Source of the DNA: Aquimarina intermedia
Lineage (GTDB): Bacteria; Bacteroidota; Bacteroidia; Flavobacteriales; Flavobacteriaceae
Direction: 5' to 3'
Length of the DNA stretch: 64,000 nucleotides
Assembly (NCBI RefSeq): GCF_008124785.1
Contig: NZ_VNHU01000010.1
Span: 39,974-103,973 of the forward strand
Positions within the stretch are counted from its first letter, which is position 1. Each line of letters opens with the position of its first letter. Of this stretch, positions 30,933-40,912 are shown piece by piece. A program made the position numbers and the translations under genes. Below the pieces are notes generated by a model, which had not been told where the DNA came from, searched no databases, and was given only the letters and a program-made list of their open reading frames with translations.

Positions 30933-31088
30933 ATGAGAGATTTAATTTGGCTAATTGTGGTAATACTAATCATCGGATGGCTAGTTGGATATTTTGCTTT
31001 CCCAAGCATAGGAAGTATCATTCACATACTTTTAGTACTGGCAGTAATTGCTATCATTTATAGACTGGCAACCGGGCGTAGATTATAA
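30933..31088 (+). CDS. Small lmo0937-like two-helix membrane protein
   Basis: 51 residues. It begins MRDLIWLIVVILIIGWLVGY, then a short FPSIGSIIHILLVLAVIAII helix and a basic tail RLATGRRL. This two-helix pattern with xGSxIHxLLVxAVIxxIxRLxxGRR matches the lmo0937 family of tiny membrane proteins, of unknown role but often stress-related. Too short for the usual ORF cut-off. A 43-residue lipoprotein gene follows 24 nt later. Confidence 0.8.
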   Translation: MRDLIWLIVVILIIGWLVGYFAFPSIGSIIHILLVLAVIAIIYRLATGRRL

Positions 31089-31112
31089 ACATTAACTAGT
31101 AAATTTATTATT

Positions 31113-31244
31113 ATGAAAAAAACACTTTTAGTATTATTCGCAATGGGAATTCTCGGCACAAGCTTTATTAGCTGTAGAGAAGATAAGTCTACGAAAGACA
31201 AACTTGAAGATGTCGCTGACGATATTGAGGATTCTGTAGATTAA
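31113..31244 (+). CDS. Small 43-residue lipoprotein
   Basis: MKKTLLVLFAMGILGTSFIS followed by Cys, a standard lipoprotein signal, then an acidic/basic tail (KDKLEDVADDIEDSVD). It is paired with the lmo0937-like gene upstream, the same strand. I do not recognise a named family. The tight pairing with a small membrane protein suggests a joint envelope role. Confidence 0.72.
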   Translation: MKKTLLVLFAMGILGTSFISCREDKSTKDKLEDVADDIEDSVD

Positions 31245-31514
31245 TTCTTGAATAAGTATACAACAACTCCCTTATACATTTTTGTTTGAGGGAGTTTTTC
31301 TTTTATTTAATTTAGTAGGTTACGTGTTTCTGAACACTACTTTTACCTCAACCAGTTGGTGTTTTAATATACCATTTTTCGATTATTAAAAAACGATAAA
31401 GGTTATGAGCATTCCTTATTAACCTTTGAAAGTAAAAGAATAAGTCGAGCTGCCTACGCACTTCATTATTTCGTTATTTTTGTTATACTTTCGACCTAAA
31501 TAAGTGCTACTCAC

Positions 31515-32105
31515 ATGAATTCTACTTTAAAAAAACATATTTTCTCTCATATAACCTTGACAGATGAAGAATGGTATCAGTTCTCTTCTGCTTTTGAGCA
31601 TATTGCATTAAGGAAGAAGGAAAAACTTATCACCGTTGGAGACACTGTAGCTCATGAGTATTTTGTAATTAAAGGATGTCTCAAAGCTTATACTACAGAC
31701 GCACAAGAAAATCAGCATATTGTTCAATTTGCCATTGAAGATTGGTGGATTAGTGATTTTAGAGCTTTTTTTAATGAGCAACCTGCAGAATTAACGATAG
31801 AATGTGTTGAGAACACTGAAGTACTAGCGCTTAAGAAAACAGATTTAGAAGCACTGTATCATGAAATTCCGAAATTAGAACGGTTTTTCAGAATCAAATT
31901 AACCAATGCTTTTGTTTCTATGCAGCATCGTATTCTATCCAGTCTTGAGAAAAATAGCACCGAACGGTATACCGAATTTTTGAAAACATATGCTACTCTT
32001 GAGCAACGCATTCCTAATTACCTTATTGCAAATTACCTAGGCATCAAACCTGAAAGCTTGAGCAGGATACGAAAAATACTCGTTACACCCAATTCAAATT
32101 CTTAG
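31515..32105 (+). CDS. Crp/Fnr family transcriptional regulator
   Basis: 196 residues. N-terminal cyclic-nucleotide-binding-like beta barrel (LITVGDTVAHEYFVIKGCLKAYT, VQFAIEDWWISDF) and C-terminal winged helix with IANYLGIKPESLSRIRK. There is no four-Cys iron-sulfur cluster motif of Fnr. This short type is common in Bacteroidota with unknown effectors. It lies upstream of the DJ-1/PfpI gene (103 nt gap), its likely target. A near −7 element (TACTTTCG) precedes the start. Confidence 0.88.
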   Translation: MNSTLKKHIFSHITLTDEEWYQFSSAFEHIALRKKEKLITVGDTVAHEYFVIKGCLKAYTTDAQENQHIVQFAIEDWWISDFRAFFNEQPAELTIECVENTEVLALKKTDLEALYHEIPKLERFFRIKLTNAFVSMQHRILSSLEKNSTERYTEFLKTYATLEQRIPNYLIANYLGIKPESLSRIRKILVTPNSNS

Positions 32106-32207
32106 ACACTATAATCTTAACAAACATTAACAGGCTAAGATAACATAGATCAACCCTTTAGCTCTTAGTATTTTACGATCTTTGTAAAGAAACAAAACTG
32201 AAATACT

Positions 32208-32900
32208 ATGAAAAAATTAAATGTACTTTTTATAACAACATCGCATGACACCCTAGGTTCAACAGGAGAAAAAACGGGAGTTTGGTTAGAAGAACTTGCC
32301 GGACCCTATTATACCTTCAAAGATGCAGGTGCAAACGTAACTATTGCTTCACCAAAAGGGGGCCCAGTACCATTAGATCCAAAGAGTGAGGAAGAAGATT
32401 GGCAAACAGAGCATACGCAACGTTTTTACAAAGATGATACAGCTACTGAAGCTATAAAAGACACCCTGAATATTAGTGAAATTAAACCGGAGGATTATGA
32501 TGTGTTATTCTTTCCGGGAGGACATGGACCTATGTGGGATATGGGAGATAATGACGAAATTGCCAAGATTGTAAAAGCTTTTGATGGTAAGCAAAAACCA
32601 ATCGGACTCGTTTGCCATGGTGTTGCAGCTTTAAAAGGGATCAAGAATGATGACGGAACTATGTTCGTCAAAGGGAAACAAGTCACTTCATTTACCAATT
32701 CTGAAGAGGATGCCGTTCAATTAACCGATGTAGTGCCTTTTTTATTGGAAACTGAACTAATTAATGAAGGTGGTGTGTATACCAAAGCTGAAGATTGGAA
32801 TGAATATGTGGTCCTGGATGGTAACTTAGTTACCGGACAAAATCCGCAGTCTTCTGTGAAAGCAGCAGAGAAACTATTGGAGATGACTTCATTAAACTAA
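32208..32900 (+). CDS. DJ-1/PfpI family protein (Hsp31-like)
   Basis: 230 residues. The fold is recognisable from ALIKE segments GVWLEELAGPYYTFKDAGANVTIASPKGG, DVLFFPGGHGPMWDMGDN and the nucleophile Cys in GLVCHGVAALKG (about residue 136), with the conserved Glu in the LEELAGPY region. C-terminus LVTGQNPQSSVKAAEKLL. Related proteins act as glyoxalase III/deglycase-type enzymes or chaperones. A Crp/Fnr regulator gene precedes it. A near −7 box GATCTTTG is upstream. Confidence 0.88.
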   Translation: MKKLNVLFITTSHDTLGSTGEKTGVWLEELAGPYYTFKDAGANVTIASPKGGPVPLDPKSEEEDWQTEHTQRFYKDDTATEAIKDTLNISEIKPEDYDVLFFPGGHGPMWDMGDNDEIAKIVKAFDGKQKPIGLVCHGVAALKGIKNDDGTMFVKGKQVTSFTNSEEDAVQLTDVVPFLLETELINEGGVYTKAEDWNEYVVLDGNLVTGQNPQSSVKAAEKLLEMTSLN

Positions 32901-32994
32901 AATTTGATGTAGTTATAATAATTTTAGAAAGTACTGAGTCTTTATAATCTATATCAATAAGGTTCAGTACTTTTACTTTTAAACTATCACATCT

Positions 32995-33705
32995 ATGAAA
33001 ACTTTTTTAACCATTCTAGTAATTGCATTGACAATTTCATGCAATACTACTACAAAACAAGACATCACCAGTGCAACTGATGCTGCTCAAACAAGTAATG
33101 AGACAGTAGAGATGCCTAAGGAACTTACGGAAGCCCAAAAAATAGCTAATGCTTATGGTCATGAACAATGGGATAACGTAAGTGAGATTTCCTTTACCTT
33201 TAATGTAGATCGCGACGGCAATCATTTTGAACGCTCTTGGCATTGGAATCGTATAAACAATGAAGTTACCTCTCACACGGCAACAGATACCATCACCTAC
33301 AATCGAGCTAGCGTGGATAGTACAACTCAGAAAACAGATCAAGCTTTTGTAAATGATGTATATTGGTTGCTAACCCCTTTTAATATTGCAACAGATGAAG
33401 GAACCACGGTAAACTACACTACCCAAAAAATCGCTCCGATACGGAAAGACACGCTAAATCAACTGACACTTACGTATGCCAATGAAAGCGGTGGGTACAC
33501 CCCAGGCGATGCATACGATTTTTTCTATACTGATGACTATAAAATTACAGAGTGGGTCTATCGGGCCAAAAATGGTAACGAGCCTTCTATGATAACTACT
33601 TGGGAAAACGAACAGAATTTTGAAGGTATTAAAATCCCAACCATGCATAAAAATGAAGCGGGTTCTTTTAAATTATATTTTACCAATATCAGTTTAAAAA
33701 AATAA
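32995..33705 (+). CDS. DUF6503-like lipoprotein
   Basis: 236 residues. Lipoprotein signal ending TISCN (Cys about residue 16). The body has AQKIANAYGHEQWDNVSEISFTF, FERSWHWNRINNEVT, DVYWLLTPFNIA, GGYTPGDAYDFFYTDDYKITEWVYR and a C-terminal KLYFTNISLKK. These features resemble a group of periplasmic/outer-membrane lipoproteins in Flavobacteriaceae (DUF6503). Function unknown. Ends at a clear terminator. Confidence 0.75.
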   Translation: MKTFLTILVIALTISCNTTTKQDITSATDAAQTSNETVEMPKELTEAQKIANAYGHEQWDNVSEISFTFNVDRDGNHFERSWHWNRINNEVTSHTATDTITYNRASVDSTTQKTDQAFVNDVYWLLTPFNIATDEGTTVNYTTQKIAPIRKDTLNQLTLTYANESGGYTPGDAYDFFYTDDYKITEWVYRAKNGNEPSMITTWENEQNFEGIKIPTMHKNEAGSFKLYFTNISLKK

Positions 33706-33722
33706 GTAAAGAATTTTCCAAT

Positions 33723-33754
33723 AAAAAAGCCATATCCGCTCAGATATGGCTTTT
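33723..33754. terminator. Terminator after the DUF6503-like gene
   Basis: AAAAAAGCCATATC, short loop, GATATGGCTTTT. Perfect stem with both A and T tracts; could also act on the converging DUF2490 gene. Confidence 0.85.
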
Positions 33755-33829
33755 CTACTTTGGCTTGGCCATCATTTCGATAAAATAATATCAAAATGTA
33801 AGGTGAGCCTCCTATGCAGTACTTAACTT

Positions 33830-34528
33830 CTACAGACTATGATGTAAGCTTAATTGCAATTGATTTTTATTTAAAGCATCTGTAGTTTGGTTCATAACAC
33901 CCAATTGCACTTTGAGTCCTTTATTAATAATATATCCCATAGCAGCATAAAATCTATTTCTATCAAAAATCTCAACCGATCGTCCATTACTAATATCACG
34001 TTGCCCATTTATAAATAACTCATTGTAAAATGCGAGGTATAATGTGTTTTTTTCCATTTCCGTTTTATTAAGGGCTACATTTAAAAATATATTATACCTA
34101 TATCGCGTTCTGAAGTCCTGATCTTCTACAAATCTTTGTTCGAATCTAAACCTGTGATTCGTATAAAATCTTTTTCCGAAACGAACCGGAAATAATGCTT
34201 CCTGATAGATTCTGCTTTCCTGACTTGTCGCATCCGATGATCCAAACGTACCTGTGGAAATATTACCGTATCCTAAGGTAAATTTAATATTAGCACTTTT
34301 TGGTGTATAGGTTAACCCTCCTCTAATCAACAATTGTTCGAGATCGCCGCCCAAATTAAAGTTACGATATTGAATATCTCCTTGTGCTCCCCAGGAACTT
34401 TCTTTGAAGGTTGTATTGAAGAAGTACATATACCATGCTCCCATTTTATCTTCATCAATTTGAGCAGTTCCCGAGTTAGGAACTAGACAATACAGACATA
34501 TAAAAGTTGCTAATAAATTTCTTCTCAT
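33830..34528 (-). CDS. DUF2490 outer-membrane beta-barrel-like protein
   Basis: 232 residues with a signal peptide (LLATFICLYCLVPNSGTAQ). Amphipathic strands alternate: WYMYFFNTTFKESSWGAQGDIQYR, IRGGLTYTP, FTLGYG, FRFEQRFVED, FYNELFINGQRD. The pattern and length fit the DUF2490 family of small beta-barrel proteins of Bacteroidota, function unknown. The protein ends near LQLSLHHSL, consistent with a terminal strand. Confidence 0.85.
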   Translation of the reverse strand: MRRNLLATFICLYCLVPNSGTAQIDEDKMGAWYMYFFNTTFKESSWGAQGDIQYRNFNLGGDLEQLLIRGGLTYTPKSANIKFTLGYGNISTGTFGSSDATSQESRIYQEALFPVRFGKRFYTNHRFRFEQRFVEDQDFRTRYRYNIFLNVALNKTEMEKNTLYLAFYNELFINGQRDISNGRSVEIFDRNRFYAAMGYIINKGLKVQLGVMNQTTDALNKNQLQLSLHHSL

Positions 34529-34713
34529 AGTTAATACAGTAATTGCGTGATTTTACAAATGTTTGATATTTTTTCTTATCCTTCAAGAGCTCCAAAACTA
34601 CGTCTTTTTTGAGGATTTAGTACTGAGCAAATTCATAAAACTCTTCTCAAAATCAAGAAACATAACGGAATTTTAATGTGAACAGGGAGTTCACAAACGT
34701 ATCTTATATAATG

Positions 34714-35574
34714 CTATGATGTATCTTTTTTACCAATGTTGGTATGGTTAGATTTTAAGTGTAAATCCATTTGAGGAAATGGAATAGCGATCTTGTTTTG
34801 AAGAAATTTTTTGTTAATAATTCTGCGGATATCGCTTTTTACCTTATTGATTCTAAAAATATTCTTACTGAAAAATAACACTTGAAAATCCAATGATGAA
34901 TTTCCAAAATTCACCAACCGCGCTTCAGTTAATTCCCTGTCAGAAATGTCCGGATGCTCGAACGCACTTTCTTCCAAAATTTTAATTACTAAATCTACAT
35001 CGCTCCCATAGGCCACCCCCACATCAATTCTAAATCGAGTCTTCCTTGTTTGGTGACTCCAGTTTATTACTTTATTCGTGGTAATTAAGGAATTTGGAAT
35101 GATAATAGAAATATCACTGGTATTCAAACCTTTAGAAGTTCGTAAACCAATACTTTGAATTTTCACAACATCTCCGTCAATTTCTAAGACATCATCTATT
35201 TTTATAGACTGTTCTGAAAGTAAGATTATTCCGGATATCACATCATTAAAAGTTTGCTGTAATCCCAATCCTATTCCCACAAGTAAAGCCGCCGAACCTG
35301 CGATTAGTACAGTTACTTTGACTCCAATGGTTTCCAAAATAAATCCGATGGCAATAACCCATAGCACATATCTTATAATTTGGAGTAACGCATACGCACT
35401 TCCTTTATTAAGCTTTTTAAATCTACGCTTTCTAAAGAGTGTCTTTTTAATTACCCATAAAATCAATTTGGTAGTTAGGTAAATTAATAAGACAATAACT
35501 ATGGTATACACTCGTATTGTATACTCCCCGGCACTAATCAGCTCAAATTCTAAAAACTCTCTTAACGTTTCCAT
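34714..35574 (-). CDS. Small-conductance mechanosensitive channel (MscS family)
   Basis: 286 residues with two to three N-terminal membrane helices. The pore helix region has ITVLIAGSAALLVGIGLGLQQTFNDVISGIILLSE, typical of MscS TM3, followed by the beta domain (IDDVLEIDGDVVKIQSIGLRTSK) and the C-terminal cytosolic domain (IDVGVAYGSDVDLVIKIL, PFPQMDLHLKS). It releases osmolytes on hypo-osmotic shock. Single gene. Confidence 0.92.
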   Translation of the reverse strand: METLREFLEFELISAGEYTIRVYTIVIVLLIYLTTKLILWVIKKTLFRKRRFKKLNKGSAYALLQIIRYVLWVIAIGFILETIGVKVTVLIAGSAALLVGIGLGLQQTFNDVISGIILLSEQSIKIDDVLEIDGDVVKIQSIGLRTSKGLNTSDISIIIPNSLITTNKVINWSHQTRKTRFRIDVGVAYGSDVDLVIKILEESAFEHPDISDRELTEARLVNFGNSSLDFQVLFFSKNIFRINKVKSDIRRIINKKFLQNKIAIPFPQMDLHLKSNHTNIGKKDTS

Positions 35575-35787
35575 GTGATCGATTTAACACTACATAACGC
35601 TCTTGCATACAGCATGTAGCAAACAAAAGGTACTACATTTTTAGCTCAACTCATAGCCGAAGTTTTATATTTTCTGCTCGTCTTGATTTGTAAAAGTTCA
35701 TTACGTGATATTGCATGTATAGTCTATCAAATAATAAAAGATCAGATCAAAAAACTGTTTGCCAGTAGTTGTTAGATTTTTGACTGC

Positions 35788-37104
35788 TTATTTACCAAGT
35801 TTGATAGTATACCAATCAATTTTACGAGCATAAAACATAATGATACACAGTATTATAAACATGCCTAGACTACCAATTAATAAAGCATAATCCTGAAGCT
35901 GAATGATTGTGAAAATAAAGGAATACATTATTAGTAAAATTCCGAATAGTAAAAACCCGATATGTTTTGATTTAAGAATTGCAATAGTATAAAGCGACAC
36001 TAAAGATATGGTCAAAATGGAAGCCACAATATATGCCAGGTTGAATTTGATATGTTCACTGATGGACAGTAAGAGCGTGTAAAAAACTATAATTGCTATT
36101 CCAACTAGTAAATAGTGCATTGGGTGAATAAAAACTTTTTTCATGACCTCTACAAAGAAAAAAGTAATAAAGGTTAGCACCAAAAACAAAATTGCATACC
36201 TCGCTACACGGTAAGATTTTTTATAATTATCGACCGGTAGCAGTAGATCCGTTCCAAACGAACTCGCATCAATATTATATGTTCTTCCTGTCCATGCTTG
36301 AGGGTAGTTTCTATTTAAATGCAGTATATTCCAGCTAGAGGTAAAACCCTTCTCCGAGATCTCTCGTTCATCCGGCAGGTATGTCCCTGTAAAACTTGGA
36401 GTGTTCCAGTTCGAACGAATACTCACATCTGTGGTTTTGCCCACAGGAGTAAAGTAAAGATACTGACTACCTTTTAAATCAATTTCAGTTGTAAACGAGT
36501 GCGCAGTTATACTATCCGTGCTTATTGGAACAACAGCATGTATTCCGCTTAAAATAACCTCTTTTGTAGCTGTCCCCGAGTTAAATGAAATGTTCTTATT
36601 ATTCCAGTTTACCGTTACTTGCTTTTCTATACCTTTCAAATCATTTATCCCAAAATTGAGTGTTGCTTTATCAAAGTGTACATCCTTTGATGAAATATCA
36701 AGTTTTTGAAAATCGAGATCCGTAAAATTCCCTTCAATTTTTAATTTGGAGTCATATACTACTACTTCATAAATTCCTCGATAACGTTTCTCAGGCATTA
36801 TCCGTCCGGTAATCTTTAAGGTTTCCGGTAAAAAATGAACCCATTCTTTGAGTTTGATTAACTCCTCGATAGAATCTTTCTTATTATATTTTCTTACATA
36901 TTTATCAAATGGAATCGAAAGAACAGGTCCTGAAACCGTTTGACCCTTTCCCCATTTTGCACTTACCTCCTGAATTGCTGTTAGCTGCACCCCCTCTCTT
37001 TCATGGATTAGGTTCTCAACCATAGACGTCGGGATCATTAAAATCAATATTAAGAAGATAATAATTCCTACTTTAAAATAAATGTTTGATTTCAAGTTTT
37101 TCAT
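35788..37104 (-). CDS. creD: CreD-like inner-membrane protein
   Basis: 438 residues. One N-terminal helix, a large periplasmic region (VQLTAIQEVSAKWGKGQTVSGPVLSIPF, FTSSWNILHLNRNYPQAW), then five to six C-terminal helices (HPMHYLLVGIAIIVFYTLLLSISEHI and AYIVASILTI are diagnostic). CreD is the cell-envelope-integrity protein controlled by CreBC in enterobacteria. Here no two-component genes are adjacent. Function in Bacteroidota is not known. Confidence 0.9.
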   Translation of the reverse strand: MKNLKSNIYFKVGIIIFLILILMIPTSMVENLIHEREGVQLTAIQEVSAKWGKGQTVSGPVLSIPFDKYVRKYNKKDSIEELIKLKEWVHFLPETLKITGRIMPEKRYRGIYEVVVYDSKLKIEGNFTDLDFQKLDISSKDVHFDKATLNFGINDLKGIEKQVTVNWNNKNISFNSGTATKEVILSGIHAVVPISTDSITAHSFTTEIDLKGSQYLYFTPVGKTTDVSIRSNWNTPSFTGTYLPDEREISEKGFTSSWNILHLNRNYPQAWTGRTYNIDASSFGTDLLLPVDNYKKSYRVARYAILFLVLTFITFFFVEVMKKVFIHPMHYLLVGIAIIVFYTLLLSISEHIKFNLAYIVASILTISLVSLYTIAILKSKHIGFLLFGILLIMYSFIFTIIQLQDYALLIGSLGMFIILCIIMFYARKIDWYTIKLGK

Positions 37105-37395
37105 AATCGCGATGCTTAGTAATTGCGTGGGTACCTAAAGTGCTTCTCTTTTCAAATCACTCAAAAAGCACTATTTACCGAACATTATGTTAAAACTAAA
37201 CTACGAATTAAAATTGAACTTCTCCGTTTTTAGCATATTTAACTGTCTATACCTTCATATATCACCTCGTACCTTTACCACTTTTTCCTACAGCATTTTA
37301 AACCATCATTTTTGTATTAATCATTTTGTCAATGAAATATAATATCAATTTTATACTGTAATCACTAAGCACTTAAAATAACGCTACCATTCTTC

Positions 37396-38853
37396 TTAAT
37401 ACTCCCTGCGCTTTTCCCATTTAAAGTTTTCTTTGTTTGCTTCATTTTTTTCAGCCAGATTTGAGAGCATAGTGTCTATTTTTTCTTTATTGAGCCATCG
37501 ACCGTTTACAAAGACTCCTGCAATTTGACGCGTGTTCCTGATATCCTTCAGCGGATTGGCATCAAGCAATATCAAATCTGCAAACTTACCCGCTTCTACG
37601 GTTCCAATTTCCTTATCTATTTCTAACCATTCGGAAGGTAAGCGGGTTGCCGAAACCAGCGCTTCTTCGGGAGTTAATCCAGCATCCACTAATAGCTCTA
37701 ACTCATCATGGAGTGCAAAACCGGTCACTATTCCTGATGTTCCTGCATCAGTACCCGCTACCATCGGAACGCCTTCCTTCTTAAAAGCTTTTACCAACTC
37801 TTTATGAAAAGAGATGATACTATCCAAATATCCTAAAAATTTTGGACTGTTGTGTTTATGATAATTATTTGAAGTTAACCATTTATCTTGTAGCAACGGA
37901 TGGACATATTTTAAGGTTTCCATGAATCGAATCGAATCAAGGGATTGTACCTGGTCTCTTATCTTTACAATCGCCAATAAATTGGGAGTAACCCAGGTTT
38001 TATTTTTTTTAGTCATTTTAGCAAAGAGCTCAGCATCTTTCTTAGTTTTGGTTTTATTTCTTATCTGTTTAGAATATTCTTCTGCATGTGCTACTAATCC
38101 AAAATTAGGAATAAAAGCCTTTTCAGTAGCACCCTTAAACGCATCTGGTATATGCCCAACCACTTTTAAACCTTGTTTCTGAGCTTCATCAACGATGGCG
38201 GTAAATGATTCTCTGTTTAACTGAGAATACACCTTAATGAAATTATATCCTTCTGCTTTTGCGCTTCGAACAGCTTGTCGTGCATCTGATTCATTCGTTA
38301 CTGTTCTGCCTCCTTCATTTGGGTCACCCCCATTTATAAGTGCAGCCAATGCCATACGAGGACCGATTACTTTTCCTTTTGCAATGTCGTTTCGTTGTCC
38401 AAAATGCTCCACTCTAGCTCCAAGTTCAAAAATTGTCGTTACGCCATTTGCTACATGTGTGGTCATAACCTCTTGTGTGTCCATAAAAAATGTAGCTCCT
38501 TGCGTCGGGTTATTACCTTTAAAATTGACATCCGAATTGGTATGCACATGCATATCGATAAGACCTGGTATCAACCATTTGTCTGTGCCATCAATAACCT
38601 CTGCTCCTTCCGGAATCACTTCATTGATCCCTACAATTTTTTTATTATCAATGATAACAGTTGCGTTCTCAATGACTTCATTGTCTTTTGTCATCGGAAT
38701 GATATTCACATTTTGAATAGCAAAAAGTGTATCTTGTTTCACTTCTGAGTTTGTAGTATTGCTCGCTGAAGTTTTGGTTTCATTACCACATCCTATGAGC
38801 AGTAAAGAGGCAAAGAAAAGTATGTTTATGGCTGCGGTTTTAATTATAATCAT
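37396..38853 (-). CDS. Exported amidohydrolase family lipoprotein
   Basis: 485 residues. Lipoprotein signal ending LLIGC. Amidohydrolase TIM barrel: LIPGLIDMHVHTNSDV (metal-binding HxH), YNFIKVYSQL (likely carboxylated-Lys position), LKVVGHIPDA, GLVAHAEEYS, MVAGTDAGTSG, and the C-terminal IGTVEAGKFADLILLDANPL. The imidazolonepropionase/prolidase-like branch of amidohydrolases is common as lipoproteins in Bacteroidota. Substrate unknown; a periplasmic dipeptidase or hydrolase role is likely. Confidence 0.9.
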   Translation of the reverse strand: MIIIKTAAINILFFASLLLIGCGNETKTSASNTTNSEVKQDTLFAIQNVNIIPMTKDNEVIENATVIIDNKKIVGINEVIPEGAEVIDGTDKWLIPGLIDMHVHTNSDVNFKGNNPTQGATFFMDTQEVMTTHVANGVTTIFELGARVEHFGQRNDIAKGKVIGPRMALAALINGGDPNEGGRTVTNESDARQAVRSAKAEGYNFIKVYSQLNRESFTAIVDEAQKQGLKVVGHIPDAFKGATEKAFIPNFGLVAHAEEYSKQIRNKTKTKKDAELFAKMTKKNKTWVTPNLLAIVKIRDQVQSLDSIRFMETLKYVHPLLQDKWLTSNNYHKHNSPKFLGYLDSIISFHKELVKAFKKEGVPMVAGTDAGTSGIVTGFALHDELELLVDAGLTPEEALVSATRLPSEWLEIDKEIGTVEAGKFADLILLDANPLKDIRNTRQIAGVFVNGRWLNKEKIDTMLSNLAEKNEANKENFKWEKRREY

Positions 38854-39054
38854 ATGGAATAGGTTTAGTAATTAGATGTATTTTTATGTGAATTGTTACA
38901 GTTTATGTTAGCATTCTAAACATCACATGATGCATTTACTATGATTTTTGAAGTATTGGCAAAGCACAAAGTGGTATATTGTAGTCTCATGGGTAGCTCT
39001 TAAGTGTGCTTAGCATAGCTGTTGCGGAACGCTATTTTTTGCCTGTATGCTAAG

Positions 39055-39594
39055 CTAAGAACAGTATCGCAGGAGCAGTTTCTTTTTCAGCCCAAAGGCT
39101 TCGCCAATTAGCGCAAGCGTCGTAATACCTAAGCGTTGCATACTTCTTGGAACATTGGGAATGTAAGCGTCCATCATATGCAACCCGATGGCCATATAAA
39201 AAATATTCTTTGGCAATCCATTGTTATAAACTTTAACATCTTTAGCTAGGCCATAAAATATTTGCAATGCTTTTTTTATTTGTAGAGAGGGTGTAATTTC
39301 TACTTCGAATACTACCGCAGCGTTTGATGTATTTACAAACTGATGCACGTCTGATGGATTAATAACTGCTTCTTCATTCGGTTTTAAAACGATTTTAGTT
39401 TTATTAATCGAAACTGTTAGTTCTCCGTCGATAACTTTAAATTTCTCAGTTATCTTGGTGTGGTAATGCAGTCCCGACTGACCTCCATCGGCGTGCAGGT
39501 AGGTTCTAAATACCAATTTTTCATCAGATTCATAGAGAATCTCTATTTCATCTTTTATAATAGGGTTCGAAAATCTCTTGTTAGTATTGGACAT
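39055..39594 (-). CDS. Cupin domain protein
   Basis: 179 residues. N-terminal cupin barrel with QSGLHYHTKITEKFKVIDGELTV (motif 1 with paired His) and LKPNEEAVINPSDVHQFVNTS (motif 2 with His). The C-terminal 75 residues (IFYGLAKDVKVYNNGLPKNIFYMAIGLHMMDAY) are helical and not part of the barrel. Metal-binding residues appear complete. Substrate unknown. Confidence 0.85.
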   Translation of the reverse strand: MSNTNKRFSNPIIKDEIEILYESDEKLVFRTYLHADGGQSGLHYHTKITEKFKVIDGELTVSINKTKIVLKPNEEAVINPSDVHQFVNTSNAAVVFEVEITPSLQIKKALQIFYGLAKDVKVYNNGLPKNIFYMAIGLHMMDAYIPNVPRSMQRLGITTLALIGEAFGLKKKLLLRYCS

Positions 39595-39693
39595 TAAAAA
39601 TTACGTATTCCTACCGTTACTAATTAATACTTCTAAAATCGTTCCTTGTGCTAAGTACAGTTTGCAGTAGTTAAAGAGGCACATCAAACTGTT

Positions 39694-40107
39694 TTACGCA
39701 ACTATTTTTTCCATAATCACAAATTGAATTCCGCCTTTTTCATACCGTTTATCTGTCTCGTTTAGACCAAACTTACGATAATACCCGGCTTTATCCACGC
39801 GCGCATTACACCATATTTTTCGCGCACCCTCTTGTGCTGTCAATTCTATAATAAATTTTAATAATTGGGAGCCATACCCATTACCTTGATAGGCATGTAA
39901 GGTAGCAAACTTTCTAAATTGAATCTCCTTTTTTTCTTCGAACAGAGAGATGATAGAAATCAACTTTTCGTCGATAAACAAACCGAAATGTCTTCCTTCG
40001 TTGTCATTGGGTACTTTTACATAATCCAAAGGCTTATCTGGCCACATCACCTTATGACGAATAGGTAAAGTCCAGTGCGATGTAATTTCTTTGATGATAT
40101 GGTTCAT
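39694..40107 (-). CDS. GNAT family N-acetyltransferase
   Basis: 137 residues. GNAT motif A is visible as FRKFATLHAYQGNGYGSQLLKFIIELTAQEG (acetyl-CoA binding Q-x-x-G-x-G), followed by KIWCNARVDKAGYYRKFGLNET, the usual motif B. Acceptor unknown. It is the last gene before the defence island. Confidence 0.88.
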   Translation of the reverse strand: MNHIIKEITSHWTLPIRHKVMWPDKPLDYVKVPNDNEGRHFGLFIDEKLISIISLFEEKKEIQFRKFATLHAYQGNGYGSQLLKFIIELTAQEGARKIWCNARVDKAGYYRKFGLNETDKRYEKGGIQFVIMEKIVA

Positions 40108-40249
40108 AGTAATTAATGGGGATTATTTGTTGTTGGTATTATTTACTACTACGATTTGTGGATAAAGCCTATAGCCAAAATTGGATATAATTAACACAGT
40201 GTAAGTTAATGAAAGTTTTAAATTGGATTTAGTACGAAAGGATTGCTAT

Positions 40250-40912
40250 CTATGCTATCGTATCCGTTGTTCTTAGATTATTGCCGAATAGAAAAAGAAA
40301 CTGCTCAATATTTTCTCCTTCTGTTTCAATTTTTCTTGCATTCTGATTCATAACCTGCAAGAAGTCCAAGTATTTTTTTTCTGCATTATGGTAATTCATA
40401 GAACGCAAAAACTGGAAGTTTACATACATTTGACTTTTGAAAACGTCTATCAGTCGTCGATCAAGTATTAAGCAGGGAATATTATTAATTTTTAAATTGA
40501 AAAAATAAAGTAGTTTGCTATATGTCGAAAGTCCTATCCCTGATACGTTTGTTAGCGTCTTAGTTAGTTCTTTAAAATCGCAAGTTTTTATTTGCTCAGT
40601 TTGTTTTAATTTTAAGAATGCACTTTCAATAAATTCAATATCACTTAGAATATTTACAAAATGGTTTCCTCGCATTCCTCTTGCATATCCCCAATAAATT
40701 GTTTTAATAATAACTGCTCTTGTCTCTTTTGTTTCGAAAATATCTTGTCTACTAATTGTCAACGTTTGATTATCTTCGAACAACTTATCATTCAATAGCT
40801 TCAGCCATCTCACTTCGTTTTCGGCTTTCTTCCAAGTATTTCGATTTGTTGTAAAACATTGTTGTCTGATTGGCAGACTTAAAATTAATTCTTTGTAATT
40901 TTCTATATTCAT
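40250..40912 (-). CDS. OGG-fold-like HhH protein
   Basis: 220 residues. The central segment LTNVSGIGLSTYSKLLYFFNLKINNIPCLILDRRLIDVF is a helix-hairpin-helix with the downstream Asp of 8-oxoguanine glycosylase/HhH-GPD proteins, but the usual catalytic Lys is not evident. Proteins of this type occur next to restriction systems. It sits about 0.5 kb from the HARE-HTH gene at the edge of the defence island. Function is inferred only as nucleic-acid related. Confidence 0.55.
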   Translation of the reverse strand: MNIENYKELILSLPIRQQCFTTNRNTWKKAENEVRWLKLLNDKLFEDNQTLTISRQDIFETKETRAVIIKTIYWGYARGMRGNHFVNILSDIEFIESAFLKLKQTEQIKTCDFKELTKTLTNVSGIGLSTYSKLLYFFNLKINNIPCLILDRRLIDVFKSQMYVNFQFLRSMNYHNAEKKYLDFLQVMNQNARKIETEGENIEQFLFLFGNNLRTTDTIA

